Source of the DNA: Paludibacteraceae bacterium
GTDB lineage: Bacteria; Bacteroidota; Bacteroidia; Bacteroidales; Paludibacteraceae
DNA: 64,000 nt
Assembly (NCBI GenBank): GCA_905233255.1
Contig: CAJOCN010000002.1
Coordinates: 30,785-94,784, forward strand
Reading direction: 5' to 3'
The position numbers and the translations under genes are program-made. Below are positions 50,812 through 59,179 of this stretch, in pieces. The first letter of the stretch is position 1, and each line of letters begins with the position of its first letter. The notes beneath the pieces are model-generated. The model made no database searches, was not told the origin of the DNA, and saw only the letters and a program-made list of their open reading frames with translations.

Positions 50812-52758
50812 ATGCGAGTAATAAGACGGTTATTCATAGTATTAGTGCTGTTAGCAGCGACCCTTGGGGCCGCTGCTAAACAGCCTCGTACGAGGACGGT
50901 GGTAAAGACCTGGAATATGCCGTCCTATAGTGCTATAGCCGATACGATTGCTTTTACGGACACCGCAATGCTGAACTACCACGATGTGGATGTACAGCAA
51001 CTATACTCTATCAGCAGTGCGACGAACGGCAATGTGCTGGTGTCTCCGATAGAGTCGCGAGTGGTGAACCACCGCTTGAAGACAATAGAAGATCCGTTTG
51101 CATGGAGCCTGACGCCTTATGTGGTGACACCGCAGCAACAGCGGTATTTCAATACCACAACACCTTTCTCGACGGTAGCGTACAAGAAAGGCTTTGTGAC
51201 CGGTCATGAGGAGAACGATATCGATTTCCTGTTCACCGGAAATATCAACAGGCGGCTGAACTTAGGTCTGGAGATGGACTATCTGAGTTCGGTGGGGCAT
51301 TATGCCAACACAGCGGGAAAGTTATTCCGCGGATCGGTTTGGGGCAGTTACACAGGAGGGCATTACTCCATGCATGCGGCCTTTGGATGGAGTCGTCTCA
51401 GTTCGTATGACAACGGCGGATTAAGGGACATCGAGGATTTGACCAGTTCGCTATCACCGGCAGACATACCGGTAAGGCTGAATGCAATGACGGGATACCG
51501 GTATCTGAGCGGCTATCTGCATAACCAGTATGCAATCAGCAAGGAGAGGGAGTACCACGACTCTATTGAGGTGATAGAGGACGGCAGGCGAGTGAAACGC
51601 GATACCATCAAAGTGGAGTATATTCCGCTGATGACATTCAGCCATATCTTCGAGACCAACAACTCCAACCGGCGGTATATTGAGAAAACGGCTGAGCAGG
51701 GATTTTACGATACTACGTATTACAATAGTTCCAAGACGAACGATACCACGGATGTGCTGACGATCCGCAATACCCTCGCGGTGACCTTCTGCGAGGCATA
51801 TAACACCAAACTGAAGTTCGGTATCACGGCCTTTGCCATGAATGAGTGTCAGCGGTTCATGAACGACAGCGTGCCGTACGACAGTATCTATGACTACCGA
51901 TGGACGAACAATACGTTCGTGGGCGGCGCCATCCACAAGCACAGCGGCTCTATCGTGCACTACAACGTAGAGGGAAAAGTATGTGTGTTGGGATATAAGA
52001 TCGGAGAGTTTGATGTCAACGGACGGTTGGAGACGAAGTTCATGGCCGGTAAATACCCGATGATGATTAATGCGAGGGCGTATGCGAAAAGCGAGAAACC
52101 GAGTGTTTACCTGCAGCATTTCCGGTCGAACCATATTATATGGGATAATAATTTCGGATTCACGTACCGTTTCTTAGGCGGTGCCACGGTCGCTTACCCG
52201 ACCAAATGGGTTAAACCGAGAATAGATTTCAGTTTCGAGAACCAGACGAACCCCATTTATATATCTTCCGCGGACTGGAAACCGAGGCAGTTCAGGGGAA
52301 ACGTACAAATCATCACCGGTGAGGTGGGAGTGGATCTGACTACGCCGTGGGTGAACTTAGAGAACAGAGCTGTGATCCAGCACAGCACGAACGACAGTGT
52401 AATGCCGGTACCGACGGTGATTTTACAACACAGGCTGTATTACCACGGTACATGGTTCAGAGCACTGGAAACACAGATTGGTGTTGATCTGCGGTATTTT
52501 ACGCGGTATCATGCACCTGTATTATGCCCGGCAACGGGTATGTTTGCTACCCAGCAAACCGAAACAGTGGGTAATTACCCGTGGATGAACGTGTATGCCA
52601 ACTTCTACGTGAAGTCGATCCATCTGCGGTTCTTCGCCCAATACCAACACCTTAGCTATTGGTTTATGAAGAAAAATGCGAATTATTTGACCATGCCGGG
52701 CTATCCGACAAACAGGGATGTGTTTAGGGCCGGTTTGGCATGGCACTTTTATAATTAA
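50812..52758 (+). CDS. Putative porin (Porin_10-like)
   Basis: 648 residues with signal peptide RLFIVLVLLAATLGAAA and a large barrel: VTPQQQRYFNTTTPFSTVAY, DIDFLFTGNINRRLNLGLEM, GSYTGGHYSMHAAFGWSRLS, and a C-terminus ending LAWHFYN. Matches the Bacteroidota putative-porin family. Transport substrate unknown. It shares the transcript of the glycogen genes. Confidence 0.86.
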   Translation: MRVIRRLFIVLVLLAATLGAAAKQPRTRTVVKTWNMPSYSAIADTIAFTDTAMLNYHDVDVQQLYSISSATNGNVLVSPIESRVVNHRLKTIEDPFAWSLTPYVVTPQQQRYFNTTTPFSTVAYKKGFVTGHEENDIDFLFTGNINRRLNLGLEMDYLSSVGHYANTAGKLFRGSVWGSYTGGHYSMHAAFGWSRLSSYDNGGLRDIEDLTSSLSPADIPVRLNAMTGYRYLSGYLHNQYAISKEREYHDSIEVIEDGRRVKRDTIKVEYIPLMTFSHIFETNNSNRRYIEKTAEQGFYDTTYYNSSKTNDTTDVLTIRNTLAVTFCEAYNTKLKFGITAFAMNECQRFMNDSVPYDSIYDYRWTNNTFVGGAIHKHSGSIVHYNVEGKVCVLGYKIGEFDVNGRLETKFMAGKYPMMINARAYAKSEKPSVYLQHFRSNHIIWDNNFGFTYRFLGGATVAYPTKWVKPRIDFSFENQTNPIYISSADWKPRQFRGNVQIITGEVGVDLTTPWVNLENRAVIQHSTNDSVMPVPTVILQHRLYYHGTWFRALETQIGVDLRYFTRYHAPVLCPATGMFATQQTETVGNYPWMNVYANFYVKSIHLRFFAQYQHLSYWFMKKNANYLTMPGYPTNRDVFRAGLAWHFYN

Positions 52759-52782
52759 TGATTGGTAATTTAGGAGAGAAAG

Positions 52783-55056
52783 ATGTTTATGGTAGTAACA
52801 GAAAATACGAACAAGATTATTCTGTACGCCCAGGAGGAAGCAGGCAGACTGATGAGTGAGGCAGTAGAGCCGGCTCACCTGCTACTGGCAATCATCCGGT
52901 TGGGGACAGGCTCGGCTTATGAGTTACTGAGTAAGGCGGAGTTCGCTCCGTCGGTAGCGAAAGAGGCATTAGAGGATTCGGTACGCGGAACGGAGCAGAA
53001 ATCCAGTCTGCAGCTCAGTGCCAGCACAGAGCGCGTCTTCCGCATAGCAGAAGGACTGAGCCGTGAGTATCATACGGAGGCCGTCAACTCGGCATATATG
53101 CTACTGGCTATTCTGCGCGAGCGAATCAATAAAGCCGCTGCGTATCTGGAACGCGAGTGGCATATAACGTACGCGAAGATCGTGGAACTGTACGGTGAAC
53201 CGCATGAGTCGATTGAGTACCCCCAGAATGAGGCGGAGCAGGCAAGTACCGTAGATAGTGCTAACTGGCAGGCGCAAGATGAGCCCCGCAAAGGCAAGAA
53301 AGGGAAGACCACGGCGTTGGATAAATACGGTCGTGACCTTACCAAACAGGCAGAGGAAGGCAAACTGGATCCGGTAGTGGGACGCGAGAACGAGATAGAG
53401 CGTGTAATACAGATCTTGAGCCGAAGGAAGAAGAACAACCCGATTCTGATCGGTGAACCGGGAGTGGGTAAGTCGGCGATAGTAGAAGGTCTGGCTACCC
53501 GTATCGTGAGTGCCGAGAGCGGTGCGCTAAAAGGGAAACGGATTGTGACTCTGGATCTGGCATCCATGGTAGCCGGAACAACTTACCGCGGACAGTTCGA
53601 GGAACGGATGAAACAGATCATCACGGAGCTGCGTGAGCATCCTGAGGTGATCCTCTTCATTGACGAGATACATACGATCATCGGTGCGGGCAACGGCTCC
53701 GGGTCGCTGGACGCTGCGAATATACTGAAACCGGCACTCGCCCGCGGCGAAGTGCAGTGCGTCGGAGCTACCACGACTGCCGAGTATGCCAAGTCGATTG
53801 AGAAAGACGGCGCACTGGAACGGCGTTTCCAGAAAGTGATGATCCGTCCTACTACGGGCGATGAGACTATAGGCATCCTCAAGCGGCTGAGCGATCATTA
53901 TGCGAAATATCATAATGTTGTTTATTCAAAGGAGGTCCTCAAAGCCTGTGTGGAATTGAGCGAAAGATACCTGACCGACCGTGCGTTCCCGGACAAGGCG
54001 ATTGATGTGTTAGATGAGGTGGGTGCACGTAGTAAGGCCAAACAAGAGGAGAGCAGCGCTGAGGCATATACCGTAACGGTAGAAGATGTGGCAGGGGTAG
54101 TGAGTATGATGAGCGGTGTGCCGGTACAGCGAGTAGCTACTGCAGAAAGCGAGCGGCTCCGTACCATGGCGGACCAACTCAAGCACCGCGTGATCGGTCA
54201 GGACAAAGCAGTCGAGACCGTGGTTCGCGCTATCCAACGGAGTAGGCTCGGACTCCGTGACCCGAAAAGACCGATCGGTACGTTCTTCTTCTTAGGTCAG
54301 ACGGGCGTAGGTAAGACCTATTTGGCGCAGTGTCTGGCGGAGGAGATGTTCGGCAGCAAGGATGCAATCATCCGGTTCGACATGTCGGAGTATATGGAGA
54401 AGCACACGGTGAGTCTGTTGGTAGGCGCGCCTCCGGGATATGTGGCGCATGAGGAAGGCGGAAAATTGACCGAAGCAGTACGGCGCAAACCGTACTCGAT
54501 CATCCTCTTCGACGAGATAGAGAAAGCGCACCCCGATATCTTCAATGTATTACTGCAAGTGCTGGACGAAGGGCGCTTGACAGACAGACAGGGGCATATA
54601 GTAGATTTCAGGAACACGATCATCGTGCTGACCAGTAATGTGGGAACGCGACAAGTGCAGGAGTTCGGCGCCGGTATCGGTTTTGATGCAGGCGAGATGG
54701 ACCAGCAGCGCGTGAATGCCACGCTCTTGAAAGCTCTACAGAAGCAGTTCCCGCCGGAGTTTGTGAACCGTATTGACAATGTGGTGACCTTTGAACCGCT
54801 GAGCCGCGAGAGTATAGGCCGGATCGTGCGGATTGAGGTAGGACAGTTACAACAACGCATGAAGACGCAACACCACCAGTTGACGATATCCGCCGAACTG
54901 ATGGACGAGTTGATAGACAAGAGTTATGACAGCAAGAACGGTGCCCGCCCTGTGAAACGGGCAGTACAGACGTATCTGGAGGATCCGTTGACGGACATCT
55001 TGCTGCGCAGACCTAACCAGAAAAAAATAACCATCAAAAAAATACAACAAGTATGA
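52783..55056 (+). CDS. clpC: ClpC-like ATP-dependent Clp protease ATPase
   Basis: 757 residues: N-terminal Clp_N double repeat (ILYAQEEAGRLMSEAVEPAH, VNSAYMLLAILRERINKAA), AAA1 with GEPGVGKSAIVEGLATR and LFIDEIHTIIGAGNGSGSLD, and AAA2 with FLGQTGVGKTYLAQCLAEEM and ILFDEIEKAHPDIFNVLLQV. Unfoldase for ClpP. It is shorter than typical ClpC; I could not identify a UVR motif in the linker. trxA overlaps by 4 nt. Confidence 0.92.
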   Translation: MFMVVTENTNKIILYAQEEAGRLMSEAVEPAHLLLAIIRLGTGSAYELLSKAEFAPSVAKEALEDSVRGTEQKSSLQLSASTERVFRIAEGLSREYHTEAVNSAYMLLAILRERINKAAAYLEREWHITYAKIVELYGEPHESIEYPQNEAEQASTVDSANWQAQDEPRKGKKGKTTALDKYGRDLTKQAEEGKLDPVVGRENEIERVIQILSRRKKNNPILIGEPGVGKSAIVEGLATRIVSAESGALKGKRIVTLDLASMVAGTTYRGQFEERMKQIITELREHPEVILFIDEIHTIIGAGNGSGSLDAANILKPALARGEVQCVGATTTAEYAKSIEKDGALERRFQKVMIRPTTGDETIGILKRLSDHYAKYHNVVYSKEVLKACVELSERYLTDRAFPDKAIDVLDEVGARSKAKQEESSAEAYTVTVEDVAGVVSMMSGVPVQRVATAESERLRTMADQLKHRVIGQDKAVETVVRAIQRSRLGLRDPKRPIGTFFFLGQTGVGKTYLAQCLAEEMFGSKDAIIRFDMSEYMEKHTVSLLVGAPPGYVAHEEGGKLTEAVRRKPYSIILFDEIEKAHPDIFNVLLQVLDEGRLTDRQGHIVDFRNTIIVLTSNVGTRQVQEFGAGIGFDAGEMDQQRVNATLLKALQKQFPPEFVNRIDNVVTFEPLSRESIGRIVRIEVGQLQQRMKTQHHQLTISAELMDELIDKSYDSKNGARPVKRAVQTYLEDPLTDILLRRPNQKKITIKKIQQV

Positions 55057-55367
55057 CAGTAGAAATTACAGACGCTAACATCAAGGATGTGATTGCGTCA
55101 GGCAAACCGTTAGTCGTTGATTTCTGGGCAGCATGGTGCGGCCCATGTAAGATGATGCTTCCGATTCTGGAAGAACTCTCCAACGAGTACGAAGGCAAAG
55201 TAGTGGTAGGAAAACTGAATGTGGATGAGAATCCTGATACCTGCGAAGAGTACGGTATCATGAACATCCCGACGATGCTGTTCTTCCACAACGGCGAGTT
55301 GGTAAACCGCCACGTTGGTGCTTGCCGTAAGCAAGATTTGGCACAACTTTTTGACAGTTTATTGTAA
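55053..55367 (+). CDS. trxA: Thioredoxin
   Basis: 104 residues: VDFWAAWCGPCKMMLPILEE with the redox WCGPCK, NVDENPDTCEEYGIMNIPTM with the cis-Pro, and LFFHNGELVNRHVGA. Cytosolic disulfide reductant. Overlaps clpC by ATGA; followed by a hairpin that overlaps the next promoter. Confidence 0.96.
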   Translation: MTVEITDANIKDVIASGKPLVVDFWAAWCGPCKMMLPILEELSNEYEGKVVVGKLNVDENPDTCEEYGIMNIPTMLFFHNGELVNRHVGACRKQDLAQLFDSLL

Positions 55368-55380
55368 AAAAAGCATAAAA

Positions 55381-55420
55381 ATGCAGGCAGAAATGCAGAA
55401 AAATGCATTTTTGCTTGCAT
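55381..55420 (+). terminator. Probable terminator overlapping the tRNA-Arg promoter
   Basis: Nested stems: ATGCAGGCA (55381-55389) with TGCTTGCAT (55412-55420), one mismatch, and inside it AAATGCA/TGCATTT. The outer right arm contains the TTG box of the next promoter. Confidence 0.6.
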
Positions 55421-55445
55421 AATTCAAAAAAAAGTTGTACCTTTG
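55415..55445 (+). promoter_or_regulatory. Promoter of tRNA-Arg and rpoD
   Basis: TTGCATAATTC, A-tract with GTTG, TACCTTTG (55438-55445); spacing 20. The tRNA starts 17 nt after the box. Confidence 0.84.
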
Positions 55446-55462
55446 CGCGCTTTTTTGCGCGC

Positions 55463-55536
55463 GGTCCGGTAGCTCAGCTGGATAGAGCAACAGCCTTCTA
55501 AGCTGTGGGTCTCGGGTTCGAATCCCGACCGGATCA
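55463..55536 (+). tRNA. tRNA-Arg (TCT)
   Basis: 74 nt cloverleaf: acceptor GGTCCGG/CCGGATC with one G-U pair, D-stem GCTC/GAGC, anticodon stem ACAGC/GCTGT around CTTCTAA (anticodon TCT, reads AGA/AGG), T-stem TCGGG/CCCGA with TTCGAAT. CCA is not encoded. It lies 38 nt upstream of rpoD, apparently on the same transcript. Confidence 0.96.
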
Positions 55537-55574
55537 CCTCGCCGTCAGGCGAGCATAATAATAGTACATATTAT

Positions 55575-56435
55575 ATGCGTCAATTAAAAATTACAAAATC
55601 AATCACCAACCGTGAGTCAGCGAGTCTCGACAAGTATCTGCAAGAAATAGGTCGGGAGGAGTTGATTTCCGTGGATCGTGAGGTAGAGTTGGCGGGTCGT
55701 ATCCGTAATGGCGACCGTAAGGCATTAGAGGAACTGGTTCGTAGTAACCTACGCTTTGTGGTGTCTGTAGCCAAGCAGTATCAGAACCAAGGATTAAGTC
55801 TGCCGGACTTGATTAACGAAGGCAACCTGGGTCTGATCAAGGCAGCAGAGAAATTCGACGAGACCAGAGGATTCAAGTTTATTTCCTATGCCGTATGGTG
55901 GATTCGTCAGTCTATCCTTCAAGCCCTGGCCGAGCAGAGCCGTATCGTGCGTCTGCCGCTGAACCAGGTAGGATCCATGAACAAGATCAACAAAGCTTAC
56001 CAGCGTTTCGAGCAAGAGTACGAGCGTAAGCCGAGTGCAGAGGAGTTGGCAGAGATGTTGGATATTCCGGTTGACAAGATCGCCGAGACGCTGAAGATGT
56101 CCGGTCGTCACGTGAGTGTCGATGCCCCGTTTGTAGAGGGCGAGGACAACAGCCTGATCGATGTGATGGTCAACGAGGATTCGCCCAATGCCGACCGTGG
56201 TCTGATCCATGAGTCGCTCTCGACTGAGATCAACCGTTCACTCGCTACGCTTACTCCGCGTGAGGCGGACATTCTGCGTAAGTTCTTCGGTATCGGTGTA
56301 CCGGAAAAGACACTTGAGGAGATCGGCGACGAGCTGCATCTGACCCGTGAGCGCGTACGCCAGATCAAGGAGAAAGCAATCCACAAGTTAGAGTCCGGCC
56401 AACGCAGCAAGATCCTGAAAACGTATTTGGGTTAA
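55575..56435 (+). CDS. rpoD: Primary RNA polymerase sigma factor
   Basis: 286 residues, the short Bacteroidota form that lacks region 1.1: [20 protein letters not shown] (1.2), [20 protein letters not shown] and [20 protein letters not shown] then [17 protein letters not shown] (2), [20 protein letters not shown] (3) and [20 protein letters not shown] then [20 protein letters not shown] (4). It recognises the TTG/TAnnTTTG promoters seen throughout the window. Ends with a strong terminator. Confidence 0.96.
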   Translation: MRQLKITKSITNRESASLDKYLQEIGREELISVDREVELAGRIRNGDRKALEELVRSNLRFVVSVAKQYQNQGLSLPDLINEGNLGLIKAAEKFDETRGFKFISYAVWWIRQSILQALAEQSRIVRLPLNQVGSMNKINKAYQRFEQEYERKPSAEELAEMLDIPVDKIAETLKMSGRHVSVDAPFVEGEDNSLIDVMVNEDSPNADRGLIHESLSTEINRSLATLTPREADILRKFFGIGVPEKTLEEIGDELHLTRERVRQIKEKAIHKLESGQRSKILKTYLG

Positions 56436-56459
56436 CTCACCAGAGGTGATGAAAATGGC

Positions 56460-56489
56460 AACGCCTTCCGAAAGGGAGGCGTTTTTTTA
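56460..56489 (+). terminator. Terminator of rpoD
   Basis: AACGCCTTCC, loop GAAA, GGGAGGCGTT, then TTTTT. Ten base pairs with one G-U. Confidence 0.93.
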
Positions 56490-56523
56490 TTGGTGATTGG
56501 TAATTGGTCATTGGTGATTAATC
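56489..56523. repeat. 7-nt array (ATTGGTG) downstream of rpoD
   Basis: ATTGGTG, ATTGGTA, ATTGGTC, ATTGGTG, ATTAATC. It lies between the rpoD terminator and the convergent small gene, touching that gene's stop. Confidence 0.93.
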
Positions 56524-56700
56524 GAAGAGGGTGGGTTGGTCGTTTTCTATTTTCTGGAGGATGGTACGCATGAGTACCTCGCGGACGAACCGGCTGCGGT
56601 TGGAAATCCCGTATTTGTCGCAGAAACGATCCAGGGCTCGTTGTTCCTTCTCATTGAGGAGGATAGAGATTTTATGTTCGCGAGGCGCCTTTTTCATCAA
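56518..56700 (-). CDS. Small ribbon-helix-helix-like protein
   Basis: 60 residues: basic start (MKKAPREHKI), a beta-strand-like ISILLNEKE and helices QRALDRFCDKYGISNRSRFV and REVLMRTILQKI. This resembles ribbon-helix-helix DNA-binding proteins. No toxin gene adjoins, so an antitoxin role is not supported. Acidic tail ends PTLFD. Confidence 0.72.
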   Translation of the reverse strand: MMKKAPREHKISILLNEKEQRALDRFCDKYGISNRSRFVREVLMRTILQKIENDQPTLFD

Positions 56701-56734
56701 TGAATAATGAATATCTCGTAGTAGTTAATGGTTC

Positions 56735-57478
56735 TTAGAAATATAATGCGAGTTTGATACCGGTTGTGATTAAGTTACGTGCTGCTTTCTGGGAGAACTC
56801 ATTCCCTTCAATAGTCACGGTGTTCGTTACTGTAGCTTGGTGAAACTGTGCGTAGGCGACAAGGGCTATGGCTGTGCGCGGGTTGAGTTGGCAGCGGTAG
56901 CCGAAATCAAGGCCGGCGTACATACCGCCGAGATAGTTCTTGCTGAGAGCAATACCGTAACCGAGTGCTGCGCCGAAGACAGGTGCATGTTTGGTTTCGG
57001 TGAACGGCATACGGAGCGCAATCTGTATGGGCAGGAAGTTATATTTCTCCTCGCCGAGGAAGAGTCCGTGGTAGCCAAGTCCGCCACCCACGAAGATATG
57101 TTTGCCGCCTATATGGTGTGATCCGACGAGCAGGTCAGCACTAACTCCGCCTCCGGCGGTTTCTCCGGGTTTGATAGCCGCTCCGCCAGCCAGTTCCAGA
57201 AGGATAGATGCTTTCTTGGATGTCTTGATCCCGGGTTCATCGGCAGTGGCGACAGTGTCCGCTACAGCGGCGGTTTCTTCCTTTGTCAGAATCTGCGCTA
57301 CATCCTCCCGCGGGTATTGGAAACGCGCTCCCTCCGCATTGCGGATGATGACTACTTCCTCATTTTGGAAGACTATAGTTCCTTCTACGCGTGCGCCTGT
57401 GCGTAAAACTAATGTTTCCGCGTGTGCGCATGCGACAGACGCGCAAAAGAGCAGTATAAAAAGGATGGATTTTTTCAT
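56735..57478 (-). CDS. Secreted outer-membrane-barrel-like protein
   Basis: 247 residues from ATG 57478. Signal peptide SILFILLFCASVACAHA, then TLVLRTGARVEGTIVFQNEE and VVIIRNAEGARFQYPREDVA, a small beta domain, and a C-terminal barrel with Gly/Tyr-rich strands (HIFVGGGLGYHGLFLG, AGLDFGYRCQLNPRTAIALV) ending GIKLALYF. Function unknown. The promoter box ends only 8 nt before the ATG, so the mRNA is nearly leaderless; this also argues against the upstream in-frame ATG at 57517. Confidence 0.75.
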   Translation of the reverse strand: MKKSILFILLFCASVACAHAETLVLRTGARVEGTIVFQNEEVVIIRNAEGARFQYPREDVAQILTKEETAAVADTVATADEPGIKTSKKASILLELAGGAAIKPGETAGGGVSADLLVGSHHIGGKHIFVGGGLGYHGLFLGEEKYNFLPIQIALRMPFTETKHAPVFGAALGYGIALSKNYLGGMYAGLDFGYRCQLNPRTAIALVAYAQFHQATVTNTVTIEGNEFSQKAARNLITTGIKLALYF

Positions 57479-57486
57479 ATCGGCTG

Positions 57487-57517
57487 CAAAGTTACAAAAT
57501 AATTCGCATATATGCAA
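57487..57517 (-). promoter_or_regulatory. Promoter of the outer-membrane-barrel gene
   Basis: Minus strand TTGCATATATG, T-rich spacer, TAACTTTG (57494-57487); spacing 20. Confidence 0.8.
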
Positions 57518-57530
57518 ATTTTATGACAGA

Positions 57531-58976
57531 TTATGCAAACTCAAAGTCAATAAAAGCACGATTTACGTCAGTTTGTACCACTTTGACGGTTACAGCATCG
57601 CCTAATTCGTATTTTCGGATATCTCCAATCTTGGAGATGTGGATAAGTCCTTCGCATCGGTTTTCGTCCAGTTGTACGAATAGCCCGAAGTCGGTGATGC
57701 CGGAGACATAACCGGTGTGTATTTCGCCGATGTGATCGGACATCCATAGGGCTTGGAACATCTTGACAGAGTCGCGTTCTGCTTGTGCCGCTTCTTGCTC
57801 GCAGGCGGAGCAATGTTCGCATTTCTCCTCCAGTTCCTCGCGTGTGAGGGAGATCTTCTTGCCGGTGAGGATGTATTTCTCAACGAGGCGGTGTACCATC
57901 AGATCGGGGTAGCGGCGGATGGGCGAGGTGAAATGGGTGTAATGTGAGAAGGCGAGTCCGTAGTGCCCGATGTTATAAGTGGAATAGACAGCTTTCGCCT
58001 GTGCGCGAATGGTGAGCATTTCGATGGCCCGCTTGAAACCTTCCGCAGAGCGTCCGGCGTAGCGCGAGCTTCCGGTACGTGAGGCAAAGCGGTTCTTGAA
58101 GGCTTTTACTTCCTCCAGTTTGTCGGCATCGGGTAGGTCATGCACACGATAGACGAATGGTCGTCCGGAACCGACGGCAGTGGCTACCGTGCGGTTGGCA
58201 AGGAGCATGAACTCCTCGATGAGGTGGTGCGCCTCGTTGGGTCGCTCGAAATAGATGTCCACCGGATGGTGGTGTTCGTCGAGGCGGAACCGCATCTCAT
58301 CCTGCTCGATGGCGAGTGCTCCGTTGAGCAGCCGCTCCGTGCGGAGTTTCTGCGCGAGGGCGTTGAGCGTGGCTATAGCCTCCGTGATCATTCCGTTTTC
58401 CTCCTGACTTCCTCCCGATCCGTTTACGTCTCGTTTACGTGTCGTTTCCGTGTCGTTTACGTGTCGTTTACGTGTTTGAGCCGAATCAGAATGCAGATTG
58501 ATTGAGTCTATGATGGTCTGTGCTTCGTCGTAGTTGAGGCGGGCATTGGAGCGGATGACGGTGCGGCAGATCTTATGCTTGAGTATGCGGGCGTGGCTGT
58601 AGTCTGGTGCGCCCTCTGCGTTCAGGGGAACCTCAAAGGTAAAGATGACGGACATGCAGAGTTTGTCCTCGTTGGGGCGGAGGGAACATTTGTCGTTGCA
58701 GAGTTCCTCGGGCAACATGGGGATGACGCGGTCCACGAGATATATGGAAGTACCGCGGCGGTACGCCTCTTCGTCCACCCGGGTGTCCGGGCGGACGTAA
58801 AATGAGACATCGGCAATGTGGACACCAATCTGGAAAAGGTTATCGGACAGAATCTCGAACGAGAGGGCGTCGTCGAAGTCCTTGGCATCGGCGGGATCAA
58901 TGGTGAAAGTGAAAGCGTCCCGCATGTCGCGTCTGCGGAGTATCTCGTTCTGTATTTCGGTATGAGGTATGATCAT
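57531..58976 (-). CDS. RNase R-like exoribonuclease without N-terminal domains
   Basis: 481 residues. Starts within the RNB domain: RRRDMRDAFTFTIDPADAKD with FDDALS (catalytic Asp cluster), YLVDRVIPMLPEELCNDKCS, FTSPIRRYPDLMVHRLVEKY, then an S1 domain (IHTGYVSGITDFGLFVQLDE). RNase R is about 700 residues in relatives, with two cold-shock domains before RNB; these are absent. An in-frame stop at 58980-58982 and a promoter 38 nt upstream of the ATG show that the short form is the native gene. An 11-nt array encodes residues about 167-183 (TRKRHVNDTETTRKRDVNG). Confidence 0.85.
   Translation of the reverse strand: MIIPHTEIQNEILRRRDMRDAFTFTIDPADAKDFDDALSFEILSDNLFQIGVHIADVSFYVRPDTRVDEEAYRRGTSIYLVDRVIPMLPEELCNDKCSLRPNEDKLCMSVIFTFEVPLNAEGAPDYSHARILKHKICRTVIRSNARLNYDEAQTIIDSINLHSDSAQTRKRHVNDTETTRKRDVNGSGGSQEENGMITEAIATLNALAQKLRTERLLNGALAIEQDEMRFRLDEHHHPVDIYFERPNEAHHLIEEFMLLANRTVATAVGSGRPFVYRVHDLPDADKLEEVKAFKNRFASRTGSSRYAGRSAEGFKRAIEMLTIRAQAKAVYSTYNIGHYGLAFSHYTHFTSPIRRYPDLMVHRLVEKYILTGKKISLTREELEEKCEHCSACEQEAAQAERDSVKMFQALWMSDHIGEIHTGYVSGITDFGLFVQLDENRCEGLIHISKIGDIRKYELGDAVTVKVVQTDVNRAFIDFEFA
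58426..58475 (-). repeat. 11-nt array inside the RNase gene
   Basis: CGTTTACGTCT, CGTTTACGTGT, CGTTTCCGTGT, CGTTTACGTGT, CGTTTACGTGT. Encodes KRHVNDTETTRKRDVNG. Confidence 0.93.
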
Positions 58977-59013
58977 TTGTCAAATAAAGTACACATTTTC
59001 ATTAAATCGGGTG

Positions 59014-59043
59014 CAAAATTACAAAAAATCTTGCATATTTCAA
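59014..59043 (-). promoter_or_regulatory. Promoter of the RNase R-like gene
   Basis: Minus strand TAATTTTG (59021-59014) with TTG at 59043-59041, spacing 19. It overlaps the divergent glgP promoter. Confidence 0.65.
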
Positions 59044-59061
59044 AAAAAAATAGTAATTTTG
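59031..59061 (+). promoter_or_regulatory. Promoter of the glycogen phosphorylase gene
   Basis: TTGCATATTTC, A-tract spacer, TAATTTTG (59054-59061); spacing 20. The resulting leader is about 375 nt. Confidence 0.76.
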
Positions 59062-59100
59062 CGCGGTTTTTTGCTCTTGGTATGATAATAAAGAGAGGCT

Positions 59101-59138
59101 GCCCCCGTCCAGTCTCCCCCTCTATGAGGGCGAGAGCA
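59101..59138. repeat. CGP-like element in the glgP leader
   Basis: GCCCCCGTCCAGTCTCCCCC then TCTATGAGGGCGAGAGC. A diverged copy. Confidence 0.5.
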
Positions 59139-59179
59139 AACGAAAAGAAGCGGGCGTTGGTGCCTATTACAGGGAGGCT

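Noticed and set aside
56518-56700. Toxin-antitoxin system around the ribbon-helix-helix protein
   Set aside because: Neighbours are a convergent rpoD and a secreted barrel protein; no toxin candidate overlaps or adjoins it.
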